DNA of 64,000 nucleotides, from NCBI RefSeq assembly GCF_002999335.1, contig NW_020312624.1, positions 1 to 64,000 of the forward strand. Reading direction: 5' to 3'. Positions 26,834 through 38,112 of the stretch are shown here, piece after piece. Position 1 is the first letter of the stretch. Each line of letters opens with the position of its first letter. The DNA comes from Cyclospora cayetanensis (taxonomy: Eukaryota > Apicomplexa > Conoidasida > Eucoccidiorida > Eimeriidae). The position numbers were made by a program, and so were the translations under genes. The notes under the pieces were generated by a model. The model was not told where the DNA came from, made no database searches, and was given only the letters and a program-made list of their open reading frames with translations.

Positions 26834-28593
26834 CTATAGATTTTTCGCAGATGCCGTTGCTGCTGATCCTCCGCATGAAGCTGGTTTAGGAGTACTTGAA
26901 TCATTAATTTCATCTTTTCCTCTGTTGCTACGGTGCTCAATCTCAGTTGGGGACTTGGGACGAGGCTCCTCTATTGAGGCTGTACTTTTGGCTCCTGGAC
27001 TTGGGTACGACGATTTTGCCTGTGTCGCCAGCTTTGCCATTGCTGTTTGCAGGCGAATGCGGCGCGAGCGAGTGCAGCGAGACGCATGAGGCACTCGAGA
27101 CACTGATGGCCTCAACGGCAATCGTCCCCAGCACTGCTGACAACATTGGTACTGCAATATGATAGACCGCTGAGCAAATGTACCATTAGGCATAGAGTGA
27201 ATGGCTTCAACTCTGAACTTGTAGCCATGGGGATAAGGTTTCTGGCTTTTCATTCATAATGAGATTTCATGAGTTAGCCACGTATCAGCCATTCGGTTTC
27301 GAACTACGGTCATCAACTACGGATTGGATGCAGCTGCGCTGTCTGCATGCAGCTGGGCGAACACGCTCCCGTACAGCAGCATTAGAAGAAGCACATGCGA
27401 CAAGCGGGCTGCCGGAAGTACAGCCGGAAGCAAACCCATGGACCACTGTGGGGCCAAGAGGCAGCAACAGGAAACCCCGCTAAAGAGAATGCAGCAGCAG
27501 CTTTAGCACTGATGGTAGCAGCAGCCTGTGCGCTGAGATTTAATGCGGTACCTTGAAATTTCTGCTGCAGCTGTGCCATCAACATTTCGTTCAAAGTCCA
27601 CTTCGCTGAGCATCCCAGCTTGGTATTGCTGTGCCCATGCTTCGTCACTACAGCCACACGTTAGTAGGAATGTTGAGGATTCTTGAAGCATAGCAGACCA
27701 AAATGGCTTTCGCAATGGATCTCCGTGTTAATTGAGGCACCGCAGCAGCCCACGGTGCGTTAGTCTAAGATCATATGGCCAAGGCGTAAGAACAGTTTGA
27801 AGTAGGGTTTGTCGTGTCTTCTGGTCTATGCGGTGGTGCGGCAAGAGATTGCGGAGATGCTACTAGCGCTGTGATGTCAATAGGTAGCTCATCCAGTGAT
27901 GGACTAAGCGGCAATAGCTGACTGTTGGTCATCTTGATCTGGCAGAAACTGTACAGCCGCGGTAGTAGCGTCTTTGAAAATGTTTTCTTAAATGTACTGG
28001 CAGTATGGGCTTTCTGGCTTAATAAAAAAGCGCACGTAGTACCCCAGCGGCTTCCATAGGATCTAGGAAAAAGCTTCGCTGCTCAGCTGCCCACCGACCG
28101 ATAGACGCTGCTGTTTCAGCAATCTGAGGGTAAGCACAACGCGTAAATTGGGTGTAGACAGTCCAGTGAGTCGGGAGAAGCAGGGGTCAAAGCGGTTAGT
28201 GTGGGCTAAGGCGAGCGACTGGACAGAACAAGAAAGAAAATGTGTAAGGCATTTATCATTCATTCGTAAAAGGGTCAAAACCATAGCAGGGGTTGATTTA
28301 CTATTTGAGAAAAGGCAGTGATTAGCGGCGACACATGAAGAGATGTTTTACAGACGCGCATACAGCACCACGCCGTGAGAATACTGTTTTTTGTTTTGTC
28401 CTCATAGCTTCCGCTTAAATTTACTTCATACTTTGGGATAGGTATGGCTCGTACCTGAGCTGGTTGTGGCCTCGATGAATGGGCTTTTTGGCCTATATCA
28501 GGGGGCGCATAAAGCAAACGCACCCACGCCTCGGATGCACGCCCATGCGCGGTGCGCAGCGATTTCCACAATTGTTGCAGACTCTTGCCGTAT
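26834..28593 (-). CDS. Unresolved multi-exon gene, function unknown
   Basis: Three stretches on the minus strand look coding. 28593-28455 follows a pyrimidine-rich acceptor, reads YGKSLQQLWKSLRTAHG and ends at CAG followed by GTACGAG. About 27715-27552 reads ESSTFLLTCGCSDEAWAQQY and ends at AAG followed by GTACCG. 26834 to about 27160 ends in a Ser/Pro/Lys-rich tail with a stop at 26834. I could not join them in phase, and alternative frames exist in the first and third pieces. No family is recognised. The gene would lie tail-side of the PRMT-like gene on the same strand. The plus-strand ORF 28466-28801 overlaps it and is less likely. Confidence 0.32.
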
Positions 28594-28812
28594 CTGCAGG
28601 AAAAGCAGTGAAGATAGCAGCCGCGTCATCAACAGCAATACCAAAATGACCCCATTTGTTGTTTTCTGCTTAGCCTTTCAGGAGTTTGCAGCAAGGACCG
28701 AGGCAGGCAAGATGACGACTACAAATTCCAAGCGGTGCAGGACACTACCTAAGGAAAGACAGCCCCTACACGTTTTCCACGGAATCCCTGGCTGGATTTA
28801 AGAAAGGTGGCA

Positions 28813-31800
28813 TTACCCGTCGCTTTCACCATCGTTCTTCTGAGCCGCATCGCTGCTCGAGCCGATGATTGCCATAAGCTGCGCGTCTCCTGTATGTACG
28901 CGAAGTACTACAGCGTCCCCCTTGGATACCTTGAGTGTGAAATCATAAGGAGCAGCAAGACAAGAAGCAGGCCTTAAAGGACCGCTAGGGATAGGCAGCA
29001 TTAATGAGGTCAAGCCTCCAAGATTCTCAAATGCCTCTACCTCTAGACATATCCTACAGCGTCGAACCCGAGCCGTGGGGCGGTAGGGTATCCATGGAAG
29101 CGCATCCGAGAAAACGGAGCTGACGCAGCAGTATGCAAAGTATACCAATGCTCAATATTTTCCCTTCGCGTTTCAATAGCCTGGCAGTGCCCAGCAGCAA
29201 GCAGCCAGCTTACGCACAAACCATACAGGAGAGGAACAATAGGTGGTACCTATTTAAAGCGCTCTGGAATACTCACCTGCTGTGTCGGAATTGCTATGAC
29301 TGCTTGTCGCCAAGCTCTTGTATAGTGCATTGGAAGTGTGGAGCCTGCAACACCTGCAGGAGCAGCTTCATAAGAGACCTGCTGCAGCAACCTTCTTATC
29401 GCGACGGGCTGGCTGGAAACTTTTTGCTGCCCTAGAGAGAACTCGAACCAGATCCCTAATGCGTTAACCTTGCCACTATGGATGGCCTCTATGGCATAGG
29501 TAGAATCAAGTTTCCGGGCGTTCACGTCCTTCAGAGCAACAATCGTTTCCGCATCTGCAGAAAAAAAGCACAAATATCTTACGTGTCTACCTGTCGATAT
29601 GGCATTCAAACTGCTCATGTACAGAAAACGCATACCAAGCTCATGGATGTCTTGGCACCCATATGCTTCAGCTAGCTACTCCACTACGAGTGCACAGCTG
29701 CTTCATTCTGCTTGACCACTTTGAAACAACAGCAAACCCTCTGTTGTGGTGGACAAGATATTGAACTCAGCCAGTCAGAAGAACAGATGGATTTCCCTCA
29801 AGAACGATTAAGCATAGAATCCCCTAGGGATAGCATACCGCATTCTGCGCTCCAAAGCTCCACGGGATTACTTAACAGTAAGAAGTCTTCCTCTTCAAGG
29901 CACACCTCAAAGTAATCTCCCGCATCCGCTGTTGCAGCAGCAGCAGCGGCGTGCCATACTTCTGCAGTGGCTGCTTCTGCTGTAACAGTGCGCCCGTCTG
30001 AGGGGCCTACACCCAACTGCAGCAGTGCTCCCATCACTTTAATTCCACCGGGAAGCAATCCTGCACCTTTGCGCTTTAGTAGGGCCTGCAAAGAGCAAGC
30101 AGCGCACCTCAGTCAATGCTGTATTCTCTTCTTTTCAAACGCAGAGAAGATTAAACGTTTGCTTGAAAATGGCAAACACAAGCTAGCAGCTTGGCTCTAT
30201 TGGTAGGTGTAACAGGTCGAAGAGAGAAAGTTAGCGTCATATCTCTAGCCGGCTAGGCGCGTTCCTTCTCCGTAGTTGCAGCGCAGCTTCCTCTAGTTAT
30301 AGTGCCACGGAGCAGATCTTTCTATTGTGCCTTTAGTACGCTTGCCCCTCTCCCCCTTGTGCATTGTCCTTACCCGAGCCGCGTATTTCAAGTGCACGAG
30401 AACCCCCTCGCCTAATCCTGCATTGTCAAGACCCAGGGACGCAAATACCCAGGCTGGAGACTCCAGCCTGCGTAGCCTGCCAGGGCTATCTTTGTGCGAA
30501 TCGCTTTTTTCTTGTTGCAAAAGAAGCTCCTGCAGCTGCTGCTTAATGTCCACCCCTGGCTTCATTCTGTGCGCCTCGGCAACCGCCAAAAGCGCTGTAG
30601 TGTCTTCCGCATCTGCAGTACGAGCAACGCCGCGTACACCTTCCGTTCATTGGTGTAGCGTCGAAAGCTATTAGTATGTGCTCTGTGAGCGAGGCCTAGT
30701 CAATCGAGCTGGTTCTGCGCAGGTCAAGGGATGAACAACGGGTTACCCTCTGAAGGTAAGAGACCGAAGAGGCTTGTCTGGAGGATCTTTACTGTCTCCT
30801 TCAGTTTGACTTTATGCAGCAACGTGACTTCATCGGCTTTGTCGCTCTTGGAGGAGTTCACTTGCGACGATTCGACCTTAGAGTGGGCTGGAGGTGCTGC
30901 TGTCGCTATTGCTTTTGCCGTTCTCGACAACTCCTTGATAGGGCGCCAACCTCCCCCTAGTTCAAGCTGAGTTTGTGTCTGCTGCAGAGGAATGGGATTA
31001 AATACCTCCTGCATCAAGTCGACCCACTGCATTCAGCCGTTTATTGTGCCCAATAAAGCGAGCAAGAAGCACGCGGAGACAACTCCTAGCAACTAGGAAA
31101 CAATTGGCAGGGGCAAGAGGTAGTCAGAGCCACCAGGAAGCCTAGAGAGATGAAAAGAGCGCACCTCCGCATTGACGGACAGCAGCTTTTTAGTCACTGC
31201 GTGGACGCCACTAAGAGGCTCTGCAGCCACCATCCTAATAGGCATGAGGGCCCCGCAGTCTCTGATCTCTCGCATCTCCGCAGAATCGAAAAACGCATAT
31301 GTGGCGGCTTGCAGGGAGAGGAGCGGCAGCAGGGCGCAACCCCCACAGCACAAGAGCGACACCGGGGGCACACTTCTCACAGCTTCTGCCAGCTGCTGCT
31401 GGGGGCCCTCGTTACCTGCTCCGAGTCCGCTGCCTGCTCGTAGTAGCCTCTGTCTCCTCCTCACCGTGCGCTGGTATCCATCAAACTGGTGCTCCATGTG
31501 CTGCAATAAAGCCTCTTGTAGCACTGAAGCAGCAGGCACAGCAACATCAGCTTTCCAGGAAGCGCGTTAAAGCACTTTGGATCGATGCGACGGCTCTAAT
31601 CCCTGCCATCCATGCCAAGGATTGCAATGCTCCTAATCGTTTGAGGCACCCGAGCGGGCAGGAGCGGCCAGAGACAAAACATGCACCCTATACGCATGCG
31701 CCGAAACAGCGAGTGAGTTCCAACAGTCGCCACTAAGCATGCACAGACACCGATATACAGGACTTTTATTCCTGCCCCTCACCGTCAATATGTCGCGGTG

Positions 31801-34800
31801 GCGTTGGAAGACTTACGGCGAACTAAGACAGGATCGCGTGCGACGTCCAGATAATGCGGTGGCAGCGCGGTCCGATGCTCCGAGGCAGCACAGTATTTTC
31901 GCTTGCGTGCTGTAGGGCCGCTGGAGGAAGCAGGGTCCTCGATTATTCTGCATTCGGAAAAGTCAGTAGCCTTCGAGGCTTAGAGCGTAGACGCTTCTTC
32001 CTGGAGCACGTGTCTGAAGCAAGCAGTTGGTTCTATGGCCAACAATGCAGCCCACGGCTCCGGGGTAGAGCTGAGGTGCATGCCACAATTGCGCGAACTG
32101 CATGTCTGTGAAGAACTACCTGAGGGAAAGTTTTGTAGGTCCATGCGACACCTGTACTCGAATGCGTTGCCCTTCCTCAAGCCACACCGGGGGAACCCAT
32201 TGAAGGCCCTGCTTTATAGGGCGCTCGCCTTGGTGCCGCGCTTCTGCACTTAGTGTGGTTCTTGGTTCTACACTGGATGCTGTGGCTACAATTCCATGGA
32301 CGTCACCTTGCCTTTTCACTGGAGCAGTTGAGAAAAAAAGCACATGGGACGCTGGCTTTTCAGGCTCTCCGGGATGCTTTTCTGCAGGCTTTCCCCGTCG
32401 CTCATTGATGTCCATCCAAATCGCAAAAGCATTAACATAGCCTGGACGTGAATTAGATTCAAGCCAAAAGGTCTTTTCCTGGTCCAGAGGCAAATCCTAA
32501 AAGAAGCAACCAGCGCACCTGCAGCCTATCTATCCGTCTGCATGCGCATTTAAACAGGGATTACTGTGGCCTTAGCAGTCCGCAGAAGCCACCCAAACCC
32601 GCCGGTCGTACAGGGTGTCACTCCGTGTGCTCGCCGTATCAAACTTGCCACATAGCCAGCAGGGTTGCTGTTCTCAATGTTTTGCAGCAGATAAAGAAAG
32701 GCAGCATGTGGCATTGGTTTTTTCCTTAATAGAAGAGGCTTCACCGCACCTCTTCTAGATTAGCGAGAGATCCATCGAACCGGAAGGACAGCACCTTTCT
32801 AGCTTCAGTGCGTGGTGTACAGACGTCCCCGTATGGAGCGGCGGCTTCGTAATCCACCGAAGCTTCTGTTACTTCATCAGGATAGAGCTGCAGCGCAACA
32901 GAGGCTACATGAGGGGTCCATCGAGCAGCTGCCTCAAGCGGCGACACATCAAGCAGCCTTGGGTCCGCTGATCTTGAGGCCTGTGCTTCTGCGCCAGCTG
33001 TCGGTGCTGCTGTGTCTCCGTCTTTTGAAGCTGGTGGACTGCGAAAAGCACCAAGGGGCCTTATTTTGGGAAGCCGAACTTCGTATGCCTGAATCCATAC
33101 GTCTACGCTGTAGGCATTCACAGAGAACCCATGCAGTCTACAAAAGCGCCACATCGTACCCTTAATGCCCGAAGCCCTTCGCTCTGAGCCAATAGCCAAT
33201 AGCCTATCCCCTAGCGCATACAGAGAAACCCCAATCGCGATAATATATGGGTGCAGAAGCCTGAATGAAGCGAGTAGCCCAGTGCGCTCGTTCCCACCAT
33301 GCAAGTTGGTCTACCTACTTTCGCGCTACACCTTAGACTCACACCCCACATGCTCGACCCTAGAAATATCGGAGAGCCCATGAATGCAAAGGCTCAGGCA
33401 TCACGTGAACTGTTACCTTGCAGGAAACACCAGAGGCCTTTCGGTGCAGAGGCTTCGGGCGTGGCGAACGAGGGGCAACAGTTGCCGTCCAAGCACTCCG
33501 ACCTCGAACAGCGTGGAGTCCAGGAAGAGGCAGTTGAAGGGGTGCCGTAGCAGCAGTTCTGTTTGAGTCGTCGTCACGACTCTTTGGTTTGGCGGGACTG
33601 TTACGTGTCCCCCAGAATCCCCTCCGTAGTTTGTGTCTTCATCCCTCTTGCCTCCAGCTTTTTCGTCGTATTTCTGCCTGTTATATGCGTGTTTTTCTTG
33701 CTCTCCTGAGTCGGCAGAACGTTTCAGAAGGTACGGACTCAAAGGCAAGATGCGAGCGGCCTCGGCGGCACCACAGACCTTCAGCACTTCAGCATAAGTC
33801 GCCACTGCAGTTTCACAGAGACACACACCCTAGGCAGTCGTTCAAGCGCAAACCGTGCATGTCCTACATAACCAGCACCAGGATTAACACATTTTTACTT
33901 CCTTAACAACCTTAAATGGTGCAGTAACCAGTGTTCCTGGTCTTGCGTGATGTATAATGCCACCTCCGTATTCACTGATAGCACGACTCGTCAAAAGTGG
34001 TGTGTTGGTGTTTGATGTTTGGTGCGTAAAAAGGCGTAAAGCATTTTCAGCAGGATGACAATACGCTTACGCATCGGCGGAGAGGAAAACAGTGGACACG
34101 CCGTCAAGGTGAGGGGCGCGCACGTTGCTTCACTGCTCTCCTGTGCTTTGGCAACCAGGCGAGTCGCTTCAAGCAGAGGAGCGCAGTCTCCCATGCCGAG
34201 AAAGAAACAGTGCTGCTGCGCCACGCGATGGTTGATGTCACTCTCTGAGACTTGCGCATCATGGCAGCTTTCGTTTGGGGTCTTCCTGATGTCAGCGCTT
34301 GGGTTTATGAGAGCCTCCTGGACTGCCCGCCGAACGCCTGATAAGAACGCTTTTGAAAGAGGGCAGTTTGCTGCTTGCCGACATCGCTGCGCTTCGCGGA
34401 GATCGCTTCCCATCTGGAGAGACAGACAACATTGCCTTAAGCAGTTAGCGAGCTCGTGAATCGCCGTGGTTCTCGGTCCAGCACTACTGAGAGGGGGGGG
34501 CTGCGGCTAGCATCCTCTGCGGCTAACGGCCCCTACCACAAGAGGCACAGACTGCATGCAGTTGCAGACAAGCGGACTGGTGGTAGGCAGCTACGTGACA
34601 AAGCAGCTAAAGCGGAGCCTGAGGGTCTACTACGTGCTAAAAGCTTTTGCCTGGATGAAATTGGAAAACGCAAGGCCAACTTGCGCCTTGAGCAGGCGCT
34701 GCTGCCGTTCAGGAGATGAGGTGGAATCTGCGAGCTCCTTGTACACCTCGGTGAAGTCGCAAGGCAAGTCTGCGCCTTTTTCGAGCGGATCAAAGCGCAG

Positions 34801-35357
34801 AAGCTGTGAGACGAAATTCGTGTTACTGGAGCCGGGCTCAAAAGCGCCAGATCCCCCTGCAACAAAGCCTTACCCCACACAGGCGCCTCTGCGTAGCGAC
34901 GGGAAGCAGGTGGCCGTGAATCAGGAGCTCAGTCGTGCGTGCAGAACAAATGCGAAAGACGCCTCCGTCTGTCCCACTGTGAGGTCAAACAGTCGAGCAA
35001 AAAGCACTTTCTGCGCCGTAGCGCAGCCCTCCCTTTCGAGACGTACACCCCGCGCCCGCTGGCTTGCAATACATCCACCCATCCATCCATTACGCTGCTG
35101 GAGCCTTTAGTTCCTGAGCGGTTTATTACGTTCCTAAGAGTGCCAGACCCGAGGAGGAACCCTCACGAAGCGACAGCAGGAGTACCAGATACTAAACACC
35201 TGCTTGCGCAGGCTCAGCAGCAGTAGCAGTAACAGGGCAACTGAGGACATAATCGAAAGCGCTACCAGGATTGCAGCATTGCATACTACCTACCTGTCAG
35301 AAGGGATTCAATTTGACGGCGATGCTCCTCCGACGTCTCTGGAGGAAACTCAAGCAT
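28813..35357 (-). CDS. Tandem PRMT-like protein (PRMT7-type), about 12 exons
   Basis: Exons read on the minus strand: 35357-35294 (ATG start), 34856 to ~34640, 34413 to ~34100, 33804-33417, 33107-32750, 32496-32120, 31523-31165, 31026-30747, 30612-30374, 30085-29839, 29554-29277 and a last exon ending at 28813. Seven joints match in phase at GT-AG sites; joints 2/3, 3/4, 6/7 and 11/12 remain open. Module 1 has a SAM-site-like segment FLGMGDCAPLLEATRLVAKA, a double-E-loop equivalent LFLDSTLFEVGVLG followed by PLVRHA, and a beta-barrel with VNAFAIWMDI. Module 2 repeats the plan: SLLCCGGCALLPLL, MVAAEPLSGVHAVTKKLLSVN, ILQTSLFGLLPS, LLPGGIKVMG and VNALGIWFEF then AWRQAVIA. Two modules in one chain is the PRMT7/PRMT9 layout, and module 1 aligns without gaps to the PRMT7 TELFDTE region. 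The family methylates arginines, but activity here is doubtful because the first loop glutamate is Thr or Ser in both modules. Confidence 0.62.
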
Positions 35358-35608
35358 GCCCGTTTCGAGGCCCCCCCCAGCATCAGGCACCACTTTCCTG
35401 CGCGATTGGGCATTGCAGAAGCATGTACGCATTGATAACGCAGCACGTAGAGGTAAGTGCAGGTAAACAACGGGGTTCGCGGGCTTTACGAAAAACACCG
35501 ACGGATGTGTAGTCAAGGGTATGGAGCACAGGCAGCACAGCATCGGCATCCTTGCGCTCTGCCGTGAGACACAGCAAGTGGGGCGGCAGCGAGCGCAAGC
35601 CTCTTGTC

Positions 35609-36629
35609 TTACATAGGCTCCTCCTCTTCCTCTGGTTGGATGCCTTTGAACCTGCTGTAATCCAAGCTGACCCGCATCCGCTGCTTTTGATGCTCCAGAG
35701 CCTCTCTGCTCTTGGCTAGCCAGCTAGCGAGCCCCTTCTCATCTGGCTGGTACCGCTGCGCTTGCTGAAAGGCTGCAATCGCGCCGGCAAAATCCGCTTT
35801 TCCAAAGAGCGCCCGTCCCGCCCTAAACCAGCCCTACTCACAGAGTCGCAGGTCACACCAGGTGCCTGTCGCGTTCATACGGCTTTCCTACTGCAGGAAT
35901 GACTTTGCAGTAGCACTCTTTGTACCCCCGCATCCTGCAGCGATAAGGGGGGCCTGGGTGTCGTGACATTGTAGTGCAGTGCAACCTGCTGCACAGACAG
36001 CGTCCTGAGCAGTTGGAAGCAGCAAAATTCCTGGAGAACTCAGCAGCCATGCATCGGCAGCAGCCATAGATGCCGCGGCTGCTGTGTTTCCAGCGGCAGC
36101 ATCATCAAGTGTTTTAGTGGCAGTACCTTTGGCCATGCTGGGCTTAGTTTGATGCACTCTCGCGCTGCCTCGAGTGCGTCGTCATATCGACTCATAGCTG
36201 CGAAGCACGCGCTGCAGTTGGAGTGGAGCTGCTGCAGCTGCTTCTTAAATGTGTGTTGCTGTTGCATGGGGGGCTGAGACTTTGAGCCTTTCTCGGGTGC
36301 AGGCACCAAGTGTTTGTACGCGGTGATAGCTTCTGCGTAGTGCTTCAGAGCACCTCTATAGTCGCCATCCCTGAGCATCATCTGTCAAAAGAGGAACAGT
36401 CTTCTAACCCTTGGGAGTGTGAGGAGGCCTCGTTAAGGTCACATGGTGAAAAACGTGTCACTGGGGTTTGCGGAAGAATCTGTCACCTGAAGCATTGGTT
36501 TCCAAGTTCTTGTGTGCGTTGGACGGCATACTGCACTTCAGGAACCTGCAACGACCCGAGGACGCGTTGGACCGCCTCAGAGTCTCCCGCAGCAAAAGCT
36601 GCCATCGCCCTCTGTGCCGTCTCTTCCAT
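35609..36629 (-). CDS. Small TPR-repeat protein, co-chaperone-like
   Basis: Three exons join in phase: 36629-36487, 36370-36127 and 35833-35609 (143+244+225 nt, 203 residues plus TAA). The start ATG at 36629-36627 opens METAQRA-like residues (MEETAQRAMAAF). A first TPR reads ELGNQCFRDGDYRGALKHYA, and a second LHSNCSACFAAMSRYDDALE followed by CIKLSPAWPK. A third, across the last joint, reads GWFRAGRALFGKADFAGAIA. An intervening Gln-rich linker separates TPR 1 and 2. The C-terminus is a charged helix (QKQRMRVSLDYSRF) and an acidic tail EEEEEPM. TPR triplets of this type bind the C-termini of Hsp70/Hsp90, so a co-chaperone role is inferred. The gene lies immediately upstream of, and on the same strand as, the PRMT-like gene, about 250 bp apart. 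A further upstream exon is possible. Confidence 0.75.
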
Positions 36630-37640
36630 CTCGCGTGTGCCTTAGGGAGCAGTAAAGACAGAAGGAAGTCCCTTAGAAGGGAACTGCAGCAACAAAGCGA
36701 AGAAATGGCACGCACTTAGCCACTTTTCCTGCTGGGAAAGAGGGTGTGTTGCAAGCGAACGCCTTTGAAGGGACCTTTGTGGGGCAGCAGGGCTGTGCCA
36801 GGAGAAAGGAAGCGAGACAGTGAGTCTCGTTGAACGTCCGGATATCTAGAGGAGGTAGTACGCTAAATACAAGCAGTTGATAAAGCTTAATGCAACGACA
36901 AAAGAACAATCTTTCCAACAAAAGAGTGCCTACTTCTCCTTCAAGCCGCTCATCTGCCTAAAGAAGATCCATCGTCTGCGCGTTGGGGGAGGGGAAGGGA
37001 CGGGGGCCATGGGAAAACATCCCTGAAACATCTGCCCTAGGCTTAGAAAAACCCTGTCTGACAGACAAAGATTTTTCGAAGGCATATGAAGCGCACTTTC
37101 AACTACAAAAATAGTCATTTCGTAATGGAACAAGCCATGATTCCTTTTCGACCGGAATAGCAACCGGCGGGATGATGATGAGGCGTTCCGGGTCACTGTT
37201 GAATGGCTCGCTCTAATTTCTCCTTATCGCACAAAGAATCAATAAGTCTTAAAAGCCAATATTTTGATTCAAACACTAAGCAAAAACGCGTGAAAATACC
37301 CCAATGTGTTGGAGTGTAGATGGTGTACAGAGCGCACGGGTCATCGCGCACAGAGCCGATACTCTTTGCCGCCATACTGTGTCCATCCCCAATCGGTCAT
37401 TCTCCTCCGGTTTTCCAGCCTGTTGTTTGAATTGTGCTTTGCTTACGCGTCTTCTTTATTAAATAAGCTTAACAGGTGGCATCGCAGGCCTTTAGCCCAT
37501 GAGATATGCGGTTAGAACCGCAGCCGCCGCAGAAGCCGGCTTACTCGAACAACCCGCTGCGTTTCAGCGCCTGAGCCTTTCTGTTTGCCCTTCAACAGTG
37601 CGCCTCTCTTCTTTTGCCGTGTATTTCTGTCCTTGCAGCG
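36630..37640. other. Intergenic region, no gene recognised
   Basis: Short ORFs only on both strands (for example 36930-37196 minus), none with motifs. It should include the promoter of the minus-strand TPR gene. Confidence 0.4.
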
Positions 37641-37649
37641 TGATCGTCA

Positions 37650-37850
37650 GTGCAGGAGCGGCAGCTTAGTACAGCCAGCCGCGGCTGCAGCAGCAGCCCT
37701 CGCGTCGAGGCGTCCGCAGTGGGTGTTCGTGCCTTCCAGCATCAGCAGCACGTGGTGCTTCACGGACGAGAGCAACATTAAATAGTCCAATGGCCGTGTC
37801 TCGTTTAGAGACCAGAAGGGATATCTTGTCATTCCACCCGGCAGCTCCAT
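37650..37850 (-). CDS. Possible Sm/LSm-like protein exon
   Basis: An ATG ORF on the minus strand (ATG near 37850) reads RPLDYLMLL, then VKHHVLLMLEGTNTHCGRLDA, then a run of alanines from CAG/GCT repeats. The order of an amphipathic helix followed by h-x-h-x-h-x-x-G-x-x-x-x-G-x-L-D/A resembles the Sm1 motif of Sm and LSm RNA-binding proteins. The Sm2 motif (RG-x-x-h) is not seen and would need a further exon. The opposite strand is also open here, so this is only a suggestion. Confidence 0.27.
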
Positions 37851-38112
37851 AGCTTTCAACGACTATGCGCACTGTCAAGCAGCTAGCGACCCTAAAGGCG
37901 CGTTCTGCACCTCCATAGAAACGCACAGAACATTCTGTATGCAGAGAGATATCCTAGTTTTCTTTGGTTTCTCACAGTGTGGGGTTTTCAAGCCACCAAC
38001 CCCACCATCCGTACCACCTGCCCGTGCCCGAGCAGGAGAAGGTCTGCAGTAACCGTGTCTGACACATCAGTCAAAATCGTGCGGACAGTGCGCACATCAG
38101 CGAGGCTCCCTG

